Below, one piece after another: positions 1 through 10,070 of a DNA stretch of 64,000 bases. The number at the start of each line of letters is the position of its first letter. The first letter of the stretch is position 1. Position numbers and translations under genes: made by a program. The stretch is taken from positions 62,001 to 126,000 of the forward strand of contig NZ_PIPM01000006.1 in NCBI RefSeq assembly GCF_003987175.1, read 5' to 3'. The DNA comes from Aliidiomarina sanyensis (lineage in GTDB: Bacteria; Pseudomonadota; Gammaproteobacteria; Enterobacterales; Alteromonadaceae). The notes beneath the pieces are model-generated. The model saw only the letters and a list, made by a program, of their open reading frames with translations. It was not told the origin of the DNA and made no database searches.

Positions 1-2
1 CT

Positions 3-1397
3 TTATTTGTGAATACCGAAACGGCTGAGCCGCATCCGCGCTCGTTGGAACTTCTCGAAGCAGTTGCTCAACGGGTCGAAGCGGAGGGAATTCAAGCCTG
101 GTTTGATTTGGATGCCGCGGATCTGCTCGGTGACGACGCGAAACAGTATCGCAAGCTGACCGATACACTTGATGTTTGGTTCGATTCGGGGGTAACGCAC
201 TACTGTGTCTTAAAACAAGAAAGTGCCTTGCAATGGCCAGCGGATTTGTATCTTGAAGGGTCAGATCAGCACCGAGGGTGGTTCCAGTCGTCGCTCTTAA
301 CGGGTGTTGCAACCCAGGGTACGGCCCCATACAAGCAAGTGTTAACTCATGGTTTCACGGTGGATCAACACGGTCGCAAAATGTCCAAGTCGTTGGGTAA
401 TGTTGTATCTCCCCAAGACGTGATGAATAAATTGGGTGGCGATATTCTTCGTTTGTGGGTTGCGAGTAACGATTACACGGCCGAAATGACCGTCTCTGAT
501 GAGATTCTAAAGCGTTCAGCCGACGCATATCGACGCATTCGTAACACAGCACGTTTCTTGTTGGCGAACTTGAACGGGTTTGATCCGGCACAGCACGAAG
601 TAAGCACCGCCGATATGGTTGAACTGGATCGTTGGATCGTGGGTCGCGCACAAGCGTTACAGAACGAAATTCAGACGGCGTTTGATAATTATCAATTCCT
701 GACGGTCGTGCAAAAACTAATGCACTTCTGTTCAATTGAGCTCGGTAGTTTTTACCTAGATATCATTAAAGACCGTCAGTACACCGCGAAGAAAGACAGT
801 ATTGCCCAGCGCTCATGTCAGACTGCGCTGTGGCATATTACGGAAGCCTTAGTTCGTTGGATTGCGCCGATTTGTAGCTTCACGGCGCAAGAAGTATGGC
901 AAGCATTACCTGCGCCACGCACCGGCGAACGCGCTCAGTATGTCTTTACGGCGGAGTGGTACACCGATTGGCCTGCCGATTTGACCACGGGTAAAATTTC
1001 CAATGCGCAGTGGCAGCAAATTCTGGAAGTGCGCGATGCAGTCAATGGTGCCCTTGAGCAAGCCCGTCGCGATGATGTGATTGGCGGTGCGTTGCAAGCG
1101 GAAGTAACTTTGTATTGCAACGATGCGATAGCGACAACTTTGTCATTGCTCGGCGATGAGTTGCGTTTCGTGTTGCTCACGTCAGCGGCGACAGTCAAAC
1201 CATTGGTTGAAGCGGTGGATGCACATGCAACGGAATTGGCTGGCCTCAAAGTTCACGTGGCGCGAACCGAGCACCAGAAATGTGCCCGTTGCTGGCACCA
1301 TCGTGACGATGTTGGAACCCATGCGGATCACCCGGAGTTGTGTGGTCGCTGTGTGACCAACGTTGATGGTCGCGGCGAAACCCGCGCGTTTGCTTAA
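3..1397 (+). CDS. ileS: Isoleucyl-tRNA synthetase, C-terminal part (partial)
   Basis: Cytosolic class I aminoacyl-tRNA synthetase that charges tRNA-Ile. Only the last ~465 residues are in the window; the reading frame is open at the left edge, so the GTG at 9 is not a real start. Visible are the WFDSG segment of the Rossmann core, the KMSKS signature near nt 380, the helical anticodon-binding domain, and a C-terminal zinc finger made of two CxRC pairs (nt ~1285-1355). It is followed by lspA, fkpB and ispH in the usual gammaproteobacterial order. Identification is secure; only the 5' end is missing. Confidence 0.97.
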   Translation, partial: LFVNTETAEPHPRSLELLEAVAQRVEAEGIQAWFDLDAADLLGDDAKQYRKLTDTLDVWFDSGVTHYCVLKQESALQWPADLYLEGSDQHRGWFQSSLLTGVATQGTAPYKQVLTHGFTVDQHGRKMSKSLGNVVSPQDVMNKLGGDILRLWVASNDYTAEMTVSDEILKRSADAYRRIRNTARFLLANLNGFDPAQHEVSTADMVELDRWIVGRAQALQNEIQTAFDNYQFLTVVQKLMHFCSIELGSFYLDIIKDRQYTAKKDSIAQRSCQTALWHITEALVRWIAPICSFTAQEVWQALPAPRTGERAQYVFTAEWYTDWPADLTTGKISNAQWQQILEVRDAVNGALEQARRDDVIGGALQAEVTLYCNDAIATTLSLLGDELRFVLLTSAATVKPLVEAVDAHATELAGLKVHVARTEHQKCARCWHHRDDVGTHADHPELCGRCVTNVDGRGETRAFA

Positions 1398-1415
1398 TAG
1401 AGCCGGGAGCATTCG

Positions 1416-1949
1416 ATGGCGACAGTAAAGCCAACGCGTTGGCAGGAAAGTGGACTCACCTTGTGGTGGGTCATGCTTGTGGTGTTGGTCTTAGACCAAT
1501 TGACCAAAGTGTGGGTGGTGCAAGCGCTGCCGTTATTTGGCCGGGTCGATGTCCTGCCATTCTTTGATCTCGTCCATGTGCGCAATTATGGGGCTGCATT
1601 TAGTTTTTTGAGCGATCAAGGCGGTTGGCAGCGTTGGTTTTTCACCTTGATTGCCCTGGTCATCGTTGCGGTTCTGCTGATTTTCTTGCGACGTCAAGGG
1701 CGTCAACTCAAGGTACTGAATTGGTCCTTCGCACTGCTGGTGGGCGGTGCCTTGGGGAATGTTGTCGATCGCGTGCGCTTGGGTTATGTCGTCGATTTTC
1801 TTGATTTTTATGTCGGGAGCTATCACTGGCCCGCCTTTAATGTAGCGGATAGCGCGATTGTGATTGGCGCGGGCTTGATGATTTACGATAGCTTCTTTGG
1901 CTCCGGCGCAAAGTCCGATGTGAACCAAAAAAGCAAACCTAAGTCCTAG
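1416..1949 (+). CDS. lspA: Lipoprotein signal peptidase (signal peptidase II)
   Basis: Inner-membrane aspartyl protease that removes signal peptides from prolipoproteins after diacylglyceryl transfer. The 177-residue length and four hydrophobic segments match the family. The two catalytic aspartates lie in GNVVDRV and FNVADSAI, and the conserved RNYGAAF box is present. It starts 18 nt after ileS, so it is probably cotranscribed with it. Its substrates in this window include the lipoproteins MlaA, Pal, the solute-binding protein at 57.8 kb and the broken lipoprotein at 38.8 kb. Confidence 0.96.
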   Translation: MATVKPTRWQESGLTLWWVMLVVLVLDQLTKVWVVQALPLFGRVDVLPFFDLVHVRNYGAAFSFLSDQGGWQRWFFTLIALVIVAVLLIFLRRQGRQLKVLNWSFALLVGGALGNVVDRVRLGYVVDFLDFYVGSYHWPAFNVADSAIVIGAGLMIYDSFFGSGAKSDVNQKSKPKS

Positions 1950-1968
1950 TGGTAAGGAAGTAAGCAGT

Positions 1969-2415
1969 ATGAGCGAAGAGTCAGTGATTGGTCCGGGCAG
2001 CCGTGTGGTCTTTCATTTTTCAATTAAACTGGAAGATGGATCTGCTGCGGATAGCACCAAAGTGCACGGGAAGCCGGCACGGTTGACGATTGGTGATGGA
2101 AGTTTGACCAAGAACTTCGAAGACTGCTTACACGGCTTAAAGGCGGGTGATAATCGTGAGTTCACCCTCGAGCCGGAAGATGCATTTGGACGTCCGTTGC
2201 CGGAGAATATCTATCATCTGGAGCGGGCTCGATTCTCTGGAGATACACCAGCAGAAGTGGGTGCAATCATTTCGTTTAGCCAGCCGAATGGTCGCGAGAT
2301 CCCGGGAATTGTTCGCGAGGTAACGGGCGACATGGTCACTGTGGATTTTAATCATCCTTTGGCCGGTCAACGGGTTACCTTCGCAGTTGAAATACTGAGT
2401 GTGGAGGCGTCATGA
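1969..2415 (+). CDS. fkpB: FKBP-type peptidyl-prolyl cis-trans isomerase (SlpA/FkpB)
   Basis: Small cytosolic prolyl isomerase/chaperone of the SlyD/SlpA class, 148 residues. The sequence starts with the family's [15 protein letters not shown] strand and carries an IF (insert-in-flap) region with [14 protein letters not shown]. It lies between lspA and ispH as in Escherichia coli and Pseudomonas, and its stop codon overlaps the ispH start (ATGA), which suggests translational coupling. RBS AAGGAAG lies ahead of ATG 1969. The exact client in the cell is not evident from sequence. Confidence 0.93.
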   Translation: MSEESVIGPGSRVVFHFSIKLEDGSAADSTKVHGKPARLTIGDGSLTKNFEDCLHGLKAGDNREFTLEPEDAFGRPLPENIYHLERARFSGDTPAEVGAIISFSQPNGREIPGIVREVTGDMVTVDFNHPLAGQRVTFAVEILSVEAS

Positions 2416-3371
2416 AGATCATTCTCGCCAACCCGCGTGGCTTTTGCGCTGGGGTTGACCGTGCGATTACCATTGTAGAACAGGCCTTGGCTCTGTTTTC
2501 ACCACCGATCTACGTACGTCATGAAGTGGTCCATAACAAACATGTGGTTGACGGTCTTCGGGACCGCGGCGCCGTTTTTGTGGAAGAGCTGGATCAAGTC
2601 CCCGACGACAGTATTGTAATTTTTAGTGCCCATGGCGTGTCTCGTGCGGTACGTGATGCCGCTGCAGACCGCGGTTTAAAAGTTTTTGATGCCACCTGTC
2701 CGCTGGTGACAAAAGTCCACATGGAAGTCACCCGGGCAAGCCGTCGTGATCAAGAGTGTGTTTTGATTGGTCACTCAGGTCACCCTGAAGTTGAAGGGAC
2801 CATGGGGCAATACAGTTCAGAGACCGGTGGGATTTATTTGGTGGAGTCGGTCGACGATGTGGCGCGTTTGACGGTAAAAGATCCAAATGCACTGCACTAT
2901 ATGAGTCAAACAACCCTATCTGTCGATGACACCGCCGAGATTATTGATGCGTTACGAGCGCGTTTTCCCAATATTCAGGGCCCGCGCAAAGATGACATTT
3001 GTTATGCAACGCAGAATCGCCAAGATGCGGTGCGTGATTTGGCACAGGAAGTTGATGTGTTGCTTGTGGTCGGTGCGCGCAATAGCTCGAACTCGAATCG
3101 ATTGCGAGAGCTGGCCGAGAAGATGGGTACGCGTGCTTACCTGATTGACGATGCAACCTGCATTAATCCCCAATGGCTCGCCGATGTGAAAACGGTGGGG
3201 GTTACCGCGGGCGCATCCGCACCGGAAATCTTGGTGCAGAACGTCGTCAGTTGGTTGCGGGCTCATGCCGAAAGCGCAGGTGCTCAAGCCGCGGTTGATG
3301 AGCGTTCTGGCCGTGAAGAGAACGTGACCTTTAGTATCCCACCCGAGCTTCGCATTACTCCGGTGAGTTAA
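2412..3371 (+). CDS. ispH: 4-hydroxy-3-methylbut-2-enyl diphosphate reductase
   Basis: Last enzyme of the MEP isoprenoid pathway, reducing HMBPP to IPP and DMAPP with an iron-sulfur cluster. The 319 residues are full length. The three cluster cysteines are in [14 protein letters not shown] and DDICYAT, and the [10 protein letters not shown] and [11 protein letters not shown] boxes with substrate-binding histidines are intact. It overlaps fkpB by 4 nt. In Pseudomonas the gene after ispH starts the minor-pilin cluster fimT-pilVWX-pilY1-pilE, and the same junction is kept here. Confidence 0.97.
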   Translation: MKIILANPRGFCAGVDRAITIVEQALALFSPPIYVRHEVVHNKHVVDGLRDRGAVFVEELDQVPDDSIVIFSAHGVSRAVRDAAADRGLKVFDATCPLVTKVHMEVTRASRRDQECVLIGHSGHPEVEGTMGQYSSETGGIYLVESVDDVARLTVKDPNALHYMSQTTLSVDDTAEIIDALRARFPNIQGPRKDDICYATQNRQDAVRDLAQEVDVLLVVGARNSSNSNRLRELAEKMGTRAYLIDDATCINPQWLADVKTVGVTAGASAPEILVQNVVSWLRAHAESAGAQAAVDERSGREENVTFSIPPELRITPVS

Positions 3372-3386
3372 GTCCTCCCTTGATAC

Positions 3387-3415
3387 GGCGATCGCTTATT
3401 TTTATGGCGATCGCT
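3387..3415 (+). terminator. Hairpin after ispH, possible weak terminator
   Basis: Two copies of the self-complementary octamer GCGATCGC (3388-3395 and 3407-3414) are separated by an 11-nt T-rich loop and can pair as an 8-bp stem. No T tract follows, so it may only attenuate or act as an RNA 3' processing structure between ispH and the pilin genes. Confidence 0.35.
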
Positions 3416-3456
3416 CGCCTCTCCGCCACACTGTTCAGATACCGACGAAAGCGGGG

Positions 3457-3936
3457 GTGTCTGTGCGTGGTTTTTCCTTGATTGAATTACTCAGTATTCT
3501 GGTTTTGCTCAGCGTGCTCAGTCTATTTGCAGTGCCGTCCTTTCAGCAACTGATTGTCCGCTACCAACTGAAACAAGACGTTTCAAGTGTAGAAGGGCTC
3601 GTGCGGATGATTCGAATGCAGGCGATTGGGCGTGGGACTGATATGTACTTTACCCTTGAGCGTGAGATCGCAGGAACTCGCCTGTGTTGGGAAGACAGGG
3701 TACATGCGCCAGAGTGCTCCGAGCTAATAAGAAACGCTCACCTTGAGTGGAACTTTGCTGCGAACCCGATGCTGTTTCGTGGTCTCACGGGGATGGCGGG
3801 ATTCAGTGCTGGTCATATTCGAGTCCGACACCGAGACGCCCAGCGCTTGGACCAATATCGGGTGATAGTGAGTACGCTTGGGCGAATTCGGGTGTGCGCT
3901 GTGCACGGCCCCGAGAGTTTTTATGAAGCGTGCTGA
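3457..3936 (+). CDS. Type IV minor pilin, FimT/GspH-like
   Basis: Predicted minor pseudopilin (159 residues, GTG start at 3457). It has a type III prepilin leader with cleavage expected in RG^FSLIELL, followed by the conserved Glu at mature position 5 and a ~20-residue hydrophobic helix. The remaining ~120 residues are divergent, with a Cys pair typical of FimT/GspH disulfides. It is the first of four overlapping pilin-like genes directly after ispH, the position of fimT in Pseudomonas. It probably primes type IV pilus assembly or DNA uptake. The family assignment is good, the precise name less so. Confidence 0.8.
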   Translation: MSVRGFSLIELLSILVLLSVLSLFAVPSFQQLIVRYQLKQDVSSVEGLVRMIRMQAIGRGTDMYFTLEREIAGTRLCWEDRVHAPECSELIRNAHLEWNFAANPMLFRGLTGMAGFSAGHIRVRHRDAQRLDQYRVIVSTLGRIRVCAVHGPESFYEAC

Positions 3937-4405
3937 TAGCGTGATCGGCTTCACGCTAGTGGAGCTCCTGATGGGCATTACCCTAACGGGAGTGCTCGTG
4001 CTGGGCGCGAGCGTTTTCTTTGCCGCGGTGTATGGCTCCATTCAACGCACTGAGCGCATAGCCTCGGCCGAGATGACGCTGATGCAAACCGGTCATTGGA
4101 TGCTCCGTGCACTGGCAGATGGCGGGCTAGGCGCACATCAACTTTATCCGGAGTTCGAAACACCGGGCTGTTTTTTGGTCGGTGAAAGTGGCGTTCGCTT
4201 GCGGGCTGGGGCCTTGCAATGGCGCCCTTCGGGACGCGATTGTCAGGGGAGCGGATGGCTTACCCTGCATGATCCGGGTGTACTGTACGTTGAAACGATG
4301 GACTGGCGATCCCCGATGCTCTGTTTCACAGGGCGCGCCTCGAGTCGACAAGAACCCTTATTCGAATGGTGCAGTCCATGGCCTTATCCAATCAGCGGAC
4401 CATAA
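3923..4405 (+). CDS. Type IV minor pilin, PilW/GspJ-like
   Basis: Predicted minor pilin of 160 residues starting at ATG 3923, which overlaps the previous stop by 14 nt. An upstream in-frame start at 3878 would put 15 residues ahead of the leader and is rejected. The leader and helix read IG^FTLVELLMG followed by a hydrophobic stretch with the Glu at +5. The C-terminal part has four cysteines and is much shorter than Pseudomonas PilW (about 270 residues). By order it corresponds to pilW, but size and Cys pattern also fit a GspJ-type pseudopilin. Confidence 0.7.
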   Translation: MKRADSVIGFTLVELLMGITLTGVLVLGASVFFAAVYGSIQRTERIASAEMTLMQTGHWMLRALADGGLGAHQLYPEFETPGCFLVGESGVRLRAGALQWRPSGRDCQGSGWLTLHDPGVLYVETMDWRSPMLCFTGRASSRQEPLFEWCSPWPYPISGP

Positions 4406-4815
4406 CAAATCAGCAGGGCGCCGCCTTGGTGGCGGTTCTGTTGTTGAGTACCGGTGTCACTTTCGTGTTACTGGGTTCTTTGCAACATGCACTCGAACAA
4501 CGTACACGTGTTGCTATTGACCTCCAGATAGCCAGGATGGAGCGACTTGTGCGCACCGAGGTGCTTCGCTCGGAGCTTGTCTTGCGTGATTTAGAGCGAG
4601 GCGCGGCGATCCAACCTTCTGCTGGAATTCAGGTGGAAAGACGTTTCCAATCCATCGATTGTCCACCTATGACCGATATCGAGCCGGAGCGGATGCACTG
4701 CACACACGTTGACATTCAGGTGCGGATGCCGCGTCAGCGTTTTCAACGCAGTTTTTCAGGACGTTGGCGCCGTTACGATGCGGATATCGACACGAAGGAA
4801 AGTGGATGGTACTAA
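4366..4815 (+). CDS. PilX-like minor pilin/assembly protein
   Basis: Small protein of 149 residues; an alternative start at ATG 4378 gives 145. The N-terminal QQGAALVAVLLLSTG segment is the PilX-type (GspK-like) variant of the prepilin leader, with Ala instead of Phe at +1 and a less typical +5. One hydrophobic helix is followed by a charged domain with two Cys. It overlaps its upstream and downstream neighbours, so the four pilin genes are translationally coupled. Shorter than typical PilX, so the name is by pattern and position only. Confidence 0.62.
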   Translation: MVQSMALSNQRTITNQQGAALVAVLLLSTGVTFVLLGSLQHALEQRTRVAIDLQIARMERLVRTEVLRSELVLRDLERGAAIQPSAGIQVERRFQSIDCPPMTDIEPERMHCTHVDIQVRMPRQRFQRSFSGRWRRYDADIDTKESGWY

Positions 4816-5129
4816 AAAAGCCTCAAGGATTTACCCTACCAGAAGTTATGCTGGCGCTAAGTGTGCTCTCCGTGACCGCCGTAGGAAGCGCTCACTTACT
4901 CACACATACACTCCATGCATGGCAGCAACTAAGCCCCCTCTACCAAGGCGAAGCCGAGCTTGCAGAATGGCTGGTGCATCTGAGCCAACAGACGCCGTTG
5001 ACCGGCCAATTTTCCAGTGGCCGCGAATGGCGTATTACCCACGAAGTAGAAGGGATCCGCTGGTTCGTCATGGCGCATCCTGCGTTCCCCGAATGGTTGC
5101 CAGCAGAAAGCGGCTGGCAAGACCGATAA
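4806..5129 (+). CDS. Type IV minor pilin, PilV/GspI-like
   Basis: Minor pilin of 107 residues starting at ATG 4806, overlapping the previous gene by 10 nt; the longer upstream start at 4764 is inside that gene and lacks a leader. The leader/helix reads QG^FTLPEVMLALSVLSV, with Glu at +5. The globular part is only ~75 residues. It is the last gene of the cluster: the next gene is ccmA, so there is no pilY1 or pilE here. Confidence 0.68.
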   Translation: MVLKKPQGFTLPEVMLALSVLSVTAVGSAHLLTHTLHAWQQLSPLYQGEAELAEWLVHLSQQTPLTGQFSSGREWRITHEVEGIRWFVMAHPAFPEWLPAESGWQDR

Positions 5130-5230
5130 TAGTCGCTCCGATCGCTATTTTTTGCTAGGATATGCGCAATTTATCTGCGCTCCGTCGGGTTGATCCGGTC
5201 GGAAAAATAGAAGGCAATGTTCCGGAAAAT

Positions 5231-5899
5231 ATGACCACGCAACCGACAGCATCGCCGCAATCTGCGGACCACAAAACGCTCCTTGCGGCAACCGATCTCG
5301 CATCGGTGCGTGGAGAGCGAACACTGTTTGCAGACTTGAATATGCATGTGCGAGCCGGTGAAGTGTGGCAAATCGAAGGGCCGAATGGCGCGGGAAAATC
5401 CAGTTTACTGCGTATTCTTACTGGGCTTTTGGCGCCACAAGCAGGACAGATTCAGTTTCGCGGTGAACCGATCCAAAACTGTCGCGAGGCCTTTCACGCG
5501 GAATTGCTTTTTATCGGGCACAAAGCAGGCGTAAAAGCGGAGCTGACCGCAATCGAAAACTTGGAATTTTACGCTGCCGTGCAAGGGCAGCCGATCAGCG
5601 CTCCTCCCTATGAACTGCTTGAAAAAGTGGGGCTTGTGGGGCTCGAAGATATTCCGGCGCAACGCCTCTCGGCAGGACAGCAGCGTCGAATCGCGCTCGC
5701 TCGTTTGTGGTTAACGGATGCGCCATTGTGGATATTGGATGAGCCATTTACCGCGTTGGATGTAAGCGGTATTGCGTTGCTGGAAGCCCGTTTTGCGGAG
5801 CACGTGGCGGCAGGCGGTGCGATTATTTTGACGTCGCATCAAGCGGTGAACTCTGCCCATTTCCCGCTTCAGCGCGTGCAGTTGAGGTATCAATACTGA
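5231..5899 (+). CDS. ccmA: Cytochrome c biogenesis ATP-binding protein CcmA
   Basis: ATPase of the CcmABCD complex that releases holo-CcmE for periplasmic cytochrome c maturation. Walker A GPNGAGKSS, the ABC signature LSAGQQRR and Walker B LWILDEPF are all present. ATG 5231 gives 222 residues, close to the family size. An upstream in-frame ATG at 5162 would add 23 non-conserved residues and has its AGGA only 1 nt away, so it is less likely. First gene of a ccmABCDEFGHI-mlaA run with overlapping ends. Confidence 0.93.
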   Translation: MTTQPTASPQSADHKTLLAATDLASVRGERTLFADLNMHVRAGEVWQIEGPNGAGKSSLLRILTGLLAPQAGQIQFRGEPIQNCREAFHAELLFIGHKAGVKAELTAIENLEFYAAVQGQPISAPPYELLEKVGLVGLEDIPAQRLSAGQQRRIALARLWLTDAPLWILDEPFTALDVSGIALLEARFAEHVAAGGAIILTSHQAVNSAHFPLQRVQLRYQY

Positions 5900-6576
5900 T
5901 GGTTGCTACTCGGACTGTATTTTTACAACTAGTGAAGCGTGATGTGCGCGTTGCTTTGCGGCAAAGAAGCGAGTTGCTGAATCCGCTCATTTTCTTGCTG
6001 ATTGTGGTGAGTTTATTCCCATTGGGTGTCGGGCCAGGACCGGATATTTTAGCTCGCATTGCGCCAGGAGTGATTTGGGTCTCTGCTTTGTTGTCCGCGA
6101 TGCTGGGGTTAGACCGGTTGTTCCGAGACGACTTTCGGGACGGGGCTCTGGAACAAATGATGTTGTTGCCGGTCTCTATGGAGATCAGTGTATTGGCGAA
6201 GATTGCCGTGCATTGGCTGTTAACGGCACTGCCGGTCTTGTTGATTGCGCCGTTGTTAGCACTGTTGCTGAATCTTCCCACCCATGCGTGGGGCGTTTTA
6301 TGGTTGACCCTTTTGTTCGGTACGCCCGTATTGAGTGCTGCAGGAGCCATTGGTGTGGCACTGACCGTCAGCCTCAATAAAGGTGGTGCATTATTAAGTT
6401 TGTTATTGCTGCCGCTGCTAATCCCACTTTTGATTTTCGCAACGGCCGCAGTGGAAGCGGCAGTCTCCGGATTATCTGCCGCCGGACCCTTGGCTTTGAT
6501 TGGGGCGTTTATGGTGCTTAGTTTAACGTTGGCACCGTTTGCAGTGAAAGCCGGCTTACGAGTGAGTGTGAACTAA
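5899..6576 (+). CDS. ccmB: Heme exporter/Ccm complex membrane subunit CcmB
   Basis: Integral membrane subunit (225 residues, six hydrophobic segments) that pairs with CcmA to form the ABC-type module acting on CcmC-CcmE. The start codon overlaps the ccmA stop by one base (TGATG). The N-terminal cytosolic part with the RDVRVALRQRSELLNPL stretch and the region around FRDDFRDGALEQ are typical of CcmB. Confidence 0.94.
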   Translation: MVATRTVFLQLVKRDVRVALRQRSELLNPLIFLLIVVSLFPLGVGPGPDILARIAPGVIWVSALLSAMLGLDRLFRDDFRDGALEQMMLLPVSMEISVLAKIAVHWLLTALPVLLIAPLLALLLNLPTHAWGVLWLTLLFGTPVLSAAGAIGVALTVSLNKGGALLSLLLLPLLIPLLIFATAAVEAAVSGLSAAGPLALIGAFMVLSLTLAPFAVKAGLRVSVN

Positions 6577-6577
6577 T

Positions 6578-7351
6578 ATGTGGCGATGGTTACATCCCTA
6601 TGCAAAATCGGAAGCAACTTTTGCACTAAATCAAAAGCTGCTGCCTTGGTTTCTGATTCCAGGACTCGTCCTGACCATTGTTGGTGTGATTTGGGGGCTC
6701 GCCTACGCGCCGCCAGACTATCAGCAAGGGGAAAGCTACCGCATTATTTTCGTGCATGTGCCTTCGGCTATTTGGTCCATGGGCTTTTATGTGAGCATGG
6801 CGATTGCTGGGCTGATTGCACTGGTCTGGCAAATTCGCACGGCTGAACTGGCATTGCTTGCAATCGCTCCGGTGGGCGCGGTACTCACGTTTATTTCCTT
6901 GTTTACGGGTGCTGTTTGGGGACAACCCATGTGGGGAACTTGGTGGGTATGGGATGCTCGCTTAACCTCCCAGCTGATTCTGTTGTTCCTCTATCTTGGC
7001 GTGATGGCATTGTATGTCGCATTTGAAGATGAGCGCGCGGGTGGGAAAGCCGCAAGTATTCTTGCGCTGGTCGGTGTAATAAACATTCCAATTATTCACT
7101 ACTCGGTTTATTGGTGGAACACCCTGCATCAACAGTCAACGATCACCAAGGTGATTACCCGCTTCGAATCTCCGAGTATTGCGCCGGAAATGCTCTGGCC
7201 GCTCCTCGTGAATATCTTTGCGATGATGGCTCTTGCCGGAGCTCTCGTCATTATGCGTCTGAATAATGAGCTGTTGCGCCGGGAAGTGCATCGGCCATGG
7301 GCGCAAGCAATCTTGAACCAAGAAAAGAAGGAGAACCAGAATGCAGTTTGA
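6578..7351 (+). CDS. ccmC: Heme chaperone-loading protein CcmC
   Basis: Inner-membrane protein (257 residues, six transmembrane helices) that attaches heme to CcmE. The tryptophan-rich WWD segment MWGTWWVWDARLTSQ is intact, and the flanking periplasmic histidines expected as heme ligands are in IFVHVPSAIW and NIPIIHYSVYWWNTLHQ. It begins one base after the ccmB stop. Confidence 0.96.
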   Translation: MWRWLHPYAKSEATFALNQKLLPWFLIPGLVLTIVGVIWGLAYAPPDYQQGESYRIIFVHVPSAIWSMGFYVSMAIAGLIALVWQIRTAELALLAIAPVGAVLTFISLFTGAVWGQPMWGTWWVWDARLTSQLILLFLYLGVMALYVAFEDERAGGKAASILALVGVINIPIIHYSVYWWNTLHQQSTITKVITRFESPSIAPEMLWPLLVNIFAMMALAGALVIMRLNNELLRREVHRPWAQAILNQEKKENQNAV

Positions 7352-7544
7352 TAGCTGGAGTGCCTTCATCGCCATGGGTGGTTATGGCGTCTACGTATGG
7401 TCTGCATTTTTTGTGACCTTTTTGTGCTTCGGTATTCTCGCGTTGGAGGCGGTCTGGCGCCGCAATAAAATTCGCGAAGAAGCGCAACGGCAGCAGGCCC
7501 GCAGTGAACGAATTCAAAAAGCTAAACGAGAGTCCTCAACATGA
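7341..7544 (+). CDS. ccmD: Heme exporter subunit CcmD
   Basis: Small protein of 67 residues with one transmembrane helix and a positively charged, Gln/Arg-rich tail, as expected for CcmD. Its start lies 11 nt inside ccmC and its stop overlaps ccmE by 4 nt. It anchors CcmE in the CcmABCD complex. Poorly conserved family, but position and topology are decisive. Confidence 0.88.
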   Translation: MQFDSWSAFIAMGGYGVYVWSAFFVTFLCFGILALEAVWRRNKIREEAQRQQARSERIQKAKRESST

Positions 7545-8095
7545 ACCCAAGACGTAAAAAACGGTTAATTATGACCAGTGGAATTCTGACCGGTTTTGCA
7601 CTTGCGACCGGGCTGGTGTTGTATGCACTGTCTCAGAATATCGACTTGTTTTATACGCCGACAGAAATTGTGGAAGGGAAGGGAAGCGATAAGCAATTAC
7701 CTGAGGTGGGCCAACGACTGCGTGTCGGCGGTTTAGTCGTCCCAGGATCTGTTCGACGCGAAGGCTCAGGCCTTTCTGTGTCATTCAGCCTGATCGATGT
7801 CGGTCCGGCGGTGGTTACCGTCGAGTATGAAGGCATATTGCCTGATCTGTTCCGTGAGGGGCAGGGCATCGTAGCGCAAGGTACCCTTGTTGGTGCCAAT
7901 CGAATTCAAGCGAGCCAAGTGTTGGCACGCCATGATGAAGAGTATATGCCACCGGCCCTCGCTGAGGCGTTGAAAGGCATTCAACACGTACCGCCATCCC
8001 AGTGGCAGCTCGAGGAAGGGGAAGATCTCCCAGTCAACCCATTTGCTCGGGATGATGAGGACCAAGGGTCTTCAGGTGGTTCGTATGATCGCTGA
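7541..8095 (+). CDS. ccmE: Periplasmic heme chaperone CcmE
   Basis: Membrane-anchored heme chaperone of 184 residues. The covalent heme-binding histidine is His131 in [10 protein letters not shown], matching the HxxxY motif of bacterial CcmE with the common N-to-E change before Tyr. An N-terminal anchor helix precedes the OB-fold domain. The charged C-terminal tail is typical. The end overlaps ccmF by 11 nt. Confidence 0.96.
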   Translation: MNPRRKKRLIMTSGILTGFALATGLVLYALSQNIDLFYTPTEIVEGKGSDKQLPEVGQRLRVGGLVVPGSVRREGSGLSVSFSLIDVGPAVVTVEYEGILPDLFREGQGIVAQGTLVGANRIQASQVLARHDEEYMPPALAEALKGIQHVPPSQWQLEEGEDLPVNPFARDDEDQGSSGGSYDR

Positions 8096-10070
8096 GTTTG
8101 GACATTTTGCGCTTGCGCTGGCATTTGCTTTCTCGGCGCTCCTCGCCGTTGTTCCTCTGATTGGCGTATGGCGTGGGCACGGCGGTCAGATGGCAATGGG
8201 TCGTCCCCTGACTTATGGGATGTTTATTTTCACGCTGATTTCGTACATTGCCTTAACATGGGGCTTTATTGTTAACGATTTCAGTATTTCTTATGTCGCG
8301 AACAACTCGTCGTCCGTGACGCCTCTGATCTATCGTATTACGGCGGTATGGGGCTCACATGAAGGCTCTTTCTTGCTGTGGATGTTAGTCCAAGCGGGTT
8401 GGGCGGCGGCGCTTGCGCGTTTTTCAAGCCGCCTTCCTTTGGTGTTCGCTGCGCGAGTACTGGCTGTGATGGGGATGATCGGGGTCGGTTTTTACCTCTT
8501 CATGCTCCTCACGTCGAATCCATTCGATCGCACCTTGCCAATGATTCCGGTCGATGGCCGTGATTTGAACCCGTTATTGCAAGATCCTGGCATGATTATT
8601 CACCCGCCGTTGCTCTATATGGGTTATGTGGGCATGTCAGTGGCGTTTGCCTTCGCGGTAGCCGCTTTACTTGGCGGACGTCTTGATTCCGCGTGGGCGC
8701 GGTGGTCGCGCCCGTGGACGCTCGCCGCATGGATTTTCCTGACGCTGGGTATCATGGTTGGCTCGTGGTGGGCATATTACGAGTTGGGCTGGGGCGGCTG
8801 GTGGTTCTGGGATCCGGTTGAAAACGCCAGCTTTATGCCGTGGTTAGTCGGCACTGCGCTCATCCATTCCCTCGCGGTCACAGAGAAGCGCGGAACCTTT
8901 AAATCGTGGACTGTTCTTTTGGCAATCTCGGCCTTTAGCTTGAGTTTGTTAGGTACGTTCCTCGTCCGCTCGGGCGTGTTGGTGTCGGTTCATGCATTTG
9001 CTTCGGATCCCACGCGCGGGGCTTTCTTACTTGGGTTCCTCGGCGTGGTAATTACCGGCTCACTGTTGCTGTATGCGATCCGCGCTTCGAAAGTGCAAAG
9101 CCATAGTCGCTATGAGCTTTATTCACGAGAAGTCTTGTTGTTAGGGAATAATCTGTTGCTTGTGACCGCGACCATTGTGGTTCTGGTCGGCACCCTGTTG
9201 CCCTTGATATATCAGCAACTTGGGCTGGGCAACATTTCCATTGGCGAACCCTTCTTTGACCTAATTTTTATGTGGCTGACCATTCCGTTTGCGCTGATTT
9301 TGGGTCTCGGTCCATTGACACGCTGGCGCCGTCAACCCTGGGGTGAACTGCAAAAAACCGTGCTGTTCGGGATGCTCATTTCCGTCGTCTTGGCTTTCCT
9401 ACTGCCGTGGATTTTTGCCAGTGAAGTGCATGGTTTAGCGGTCTTAGGCCTCATTCTCGCATTCTGGATTTTGAGTGCCACGGTGGCCGAGCTCAAAATG
9501 CGTGTGGCATCACGGGAGCAAAAAATCCCAGCGCTCATTAAGCTTGGGCGCAGTCATTGGGGTATGGTGCTTGGCCACGTGGGCTTCGCCGTGATGATTA
9601 TCGGGATTGCCTTAGTCCAAAATTACGAGGTCGAGCGCACCGCTCGCATGGGGCCCGGGGATACCTTCTCCATGAGTGGCTATACCTTTGAATTCGTCGA
9701 AATGAGCGAACGACAGGGTCCGAACTTTATCAGTGATACCGCACTATTCCAGATTACCCGCGAGCAAAGCGGTCGATCGTTGGGGCGTATTACGTCGGAG
9801 AAGCGCTTCTATACCATTCAACGTCAAGTCCAGACGCAAACCGGTCTGCGTGTGAACCCGTGGCGTGACCTATACATTGCCATGGGTGAAGAGCTTTCCG
9901 ATGGAAGCTGGGCGGTTCGGATTCATTACAAGCCGTTTGTACGATGGATCTGGGCTGGCGCCATTATTATGTCGGTGGGTGGTTTGCTTTCGATGACAGA
10001 TAAGCGTTATCGAATTCGACGCCGACTCCAGTTAGAACGCAAACGCGAAGCAGAGGAGGCGAGCGCATGA
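8085..10070 (+). CDS. ccmF: Heme lyase subunit CcmF
   Basis: Large polytopic membrane protein (661 residues) of the CcmFGH complex that joins heme to apocytochrome c. The WWD motif [15 protein letters not shown] is intact, and conserved His residues occur in [13 protein letters not shown] and [15 protein letters not shown] 8085 ([15 protein letters not shown]) is chosen over 8043 because family members begin at this helix. The last transmembrane helix follows a ~120-residue periplasmic domain. Confidence 0.96.
   Translation: MIAEFGHFALALAFAFSALLAVVPLIGVWRGHGGQMAMGRPLTYGMFIFTLISYIALTWGFIVNDFSISYVANNSSSVTPLIYRITAVWGSHEGSFLLWMLVQAGWAAALARFSSRLPLVFAARVLAVMGMIGVGFYLFMLLTSNPFDRTLPMIPVDGRDLNPLLQDPGMIIHPPLLYMGYVGMSVAFAFAVAALLGGRLDSAWARWSRPWTLAAWIFLTLGIMVGSWWAYYELGWGGWWFWDPVENASFMPWLVGTALIHSLAVTEKRGTFKSWTVLLAISAFSLSLLGTFLVRSGVLVSVHAFASDPTRGAFLLGFLGVVITGSLLLYAIRASKVQSHSRYELYSREVLLLGNNLLLVTATIVVLVGTLLPLIYQQLGLGNISIGEPFFDLIFMWLTIPFALILGLGPLTRWRRQPWGELQKTVLFGMLISVVLAFLLPWIFASEVHGLAVLGLILAFWILSATVAELKMRVASREQKIPALIKLGRSHWGMVLGHVGFAVMIIGIALVQNYEVERTARMGPGDTFSMSGYTFEFVEMSERQGPNFISDTALFQITREQSGRSLGRITSEKRFYTIQRQVQTQTGLRVNPWRDLYIAMGEELSDGSWAVRIHYKPFVRWIWAGAIIMSVGGLLSMTDKRYRIRRRLQLERKREAEEASA

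Noticed and set aside
4709..5158. 149-residue Arg-rich plus-strand frame across the pilin genes
   Set aside because: Out-of-frame shadow of two overlapping pilin genes that have clear prepilin leaders.
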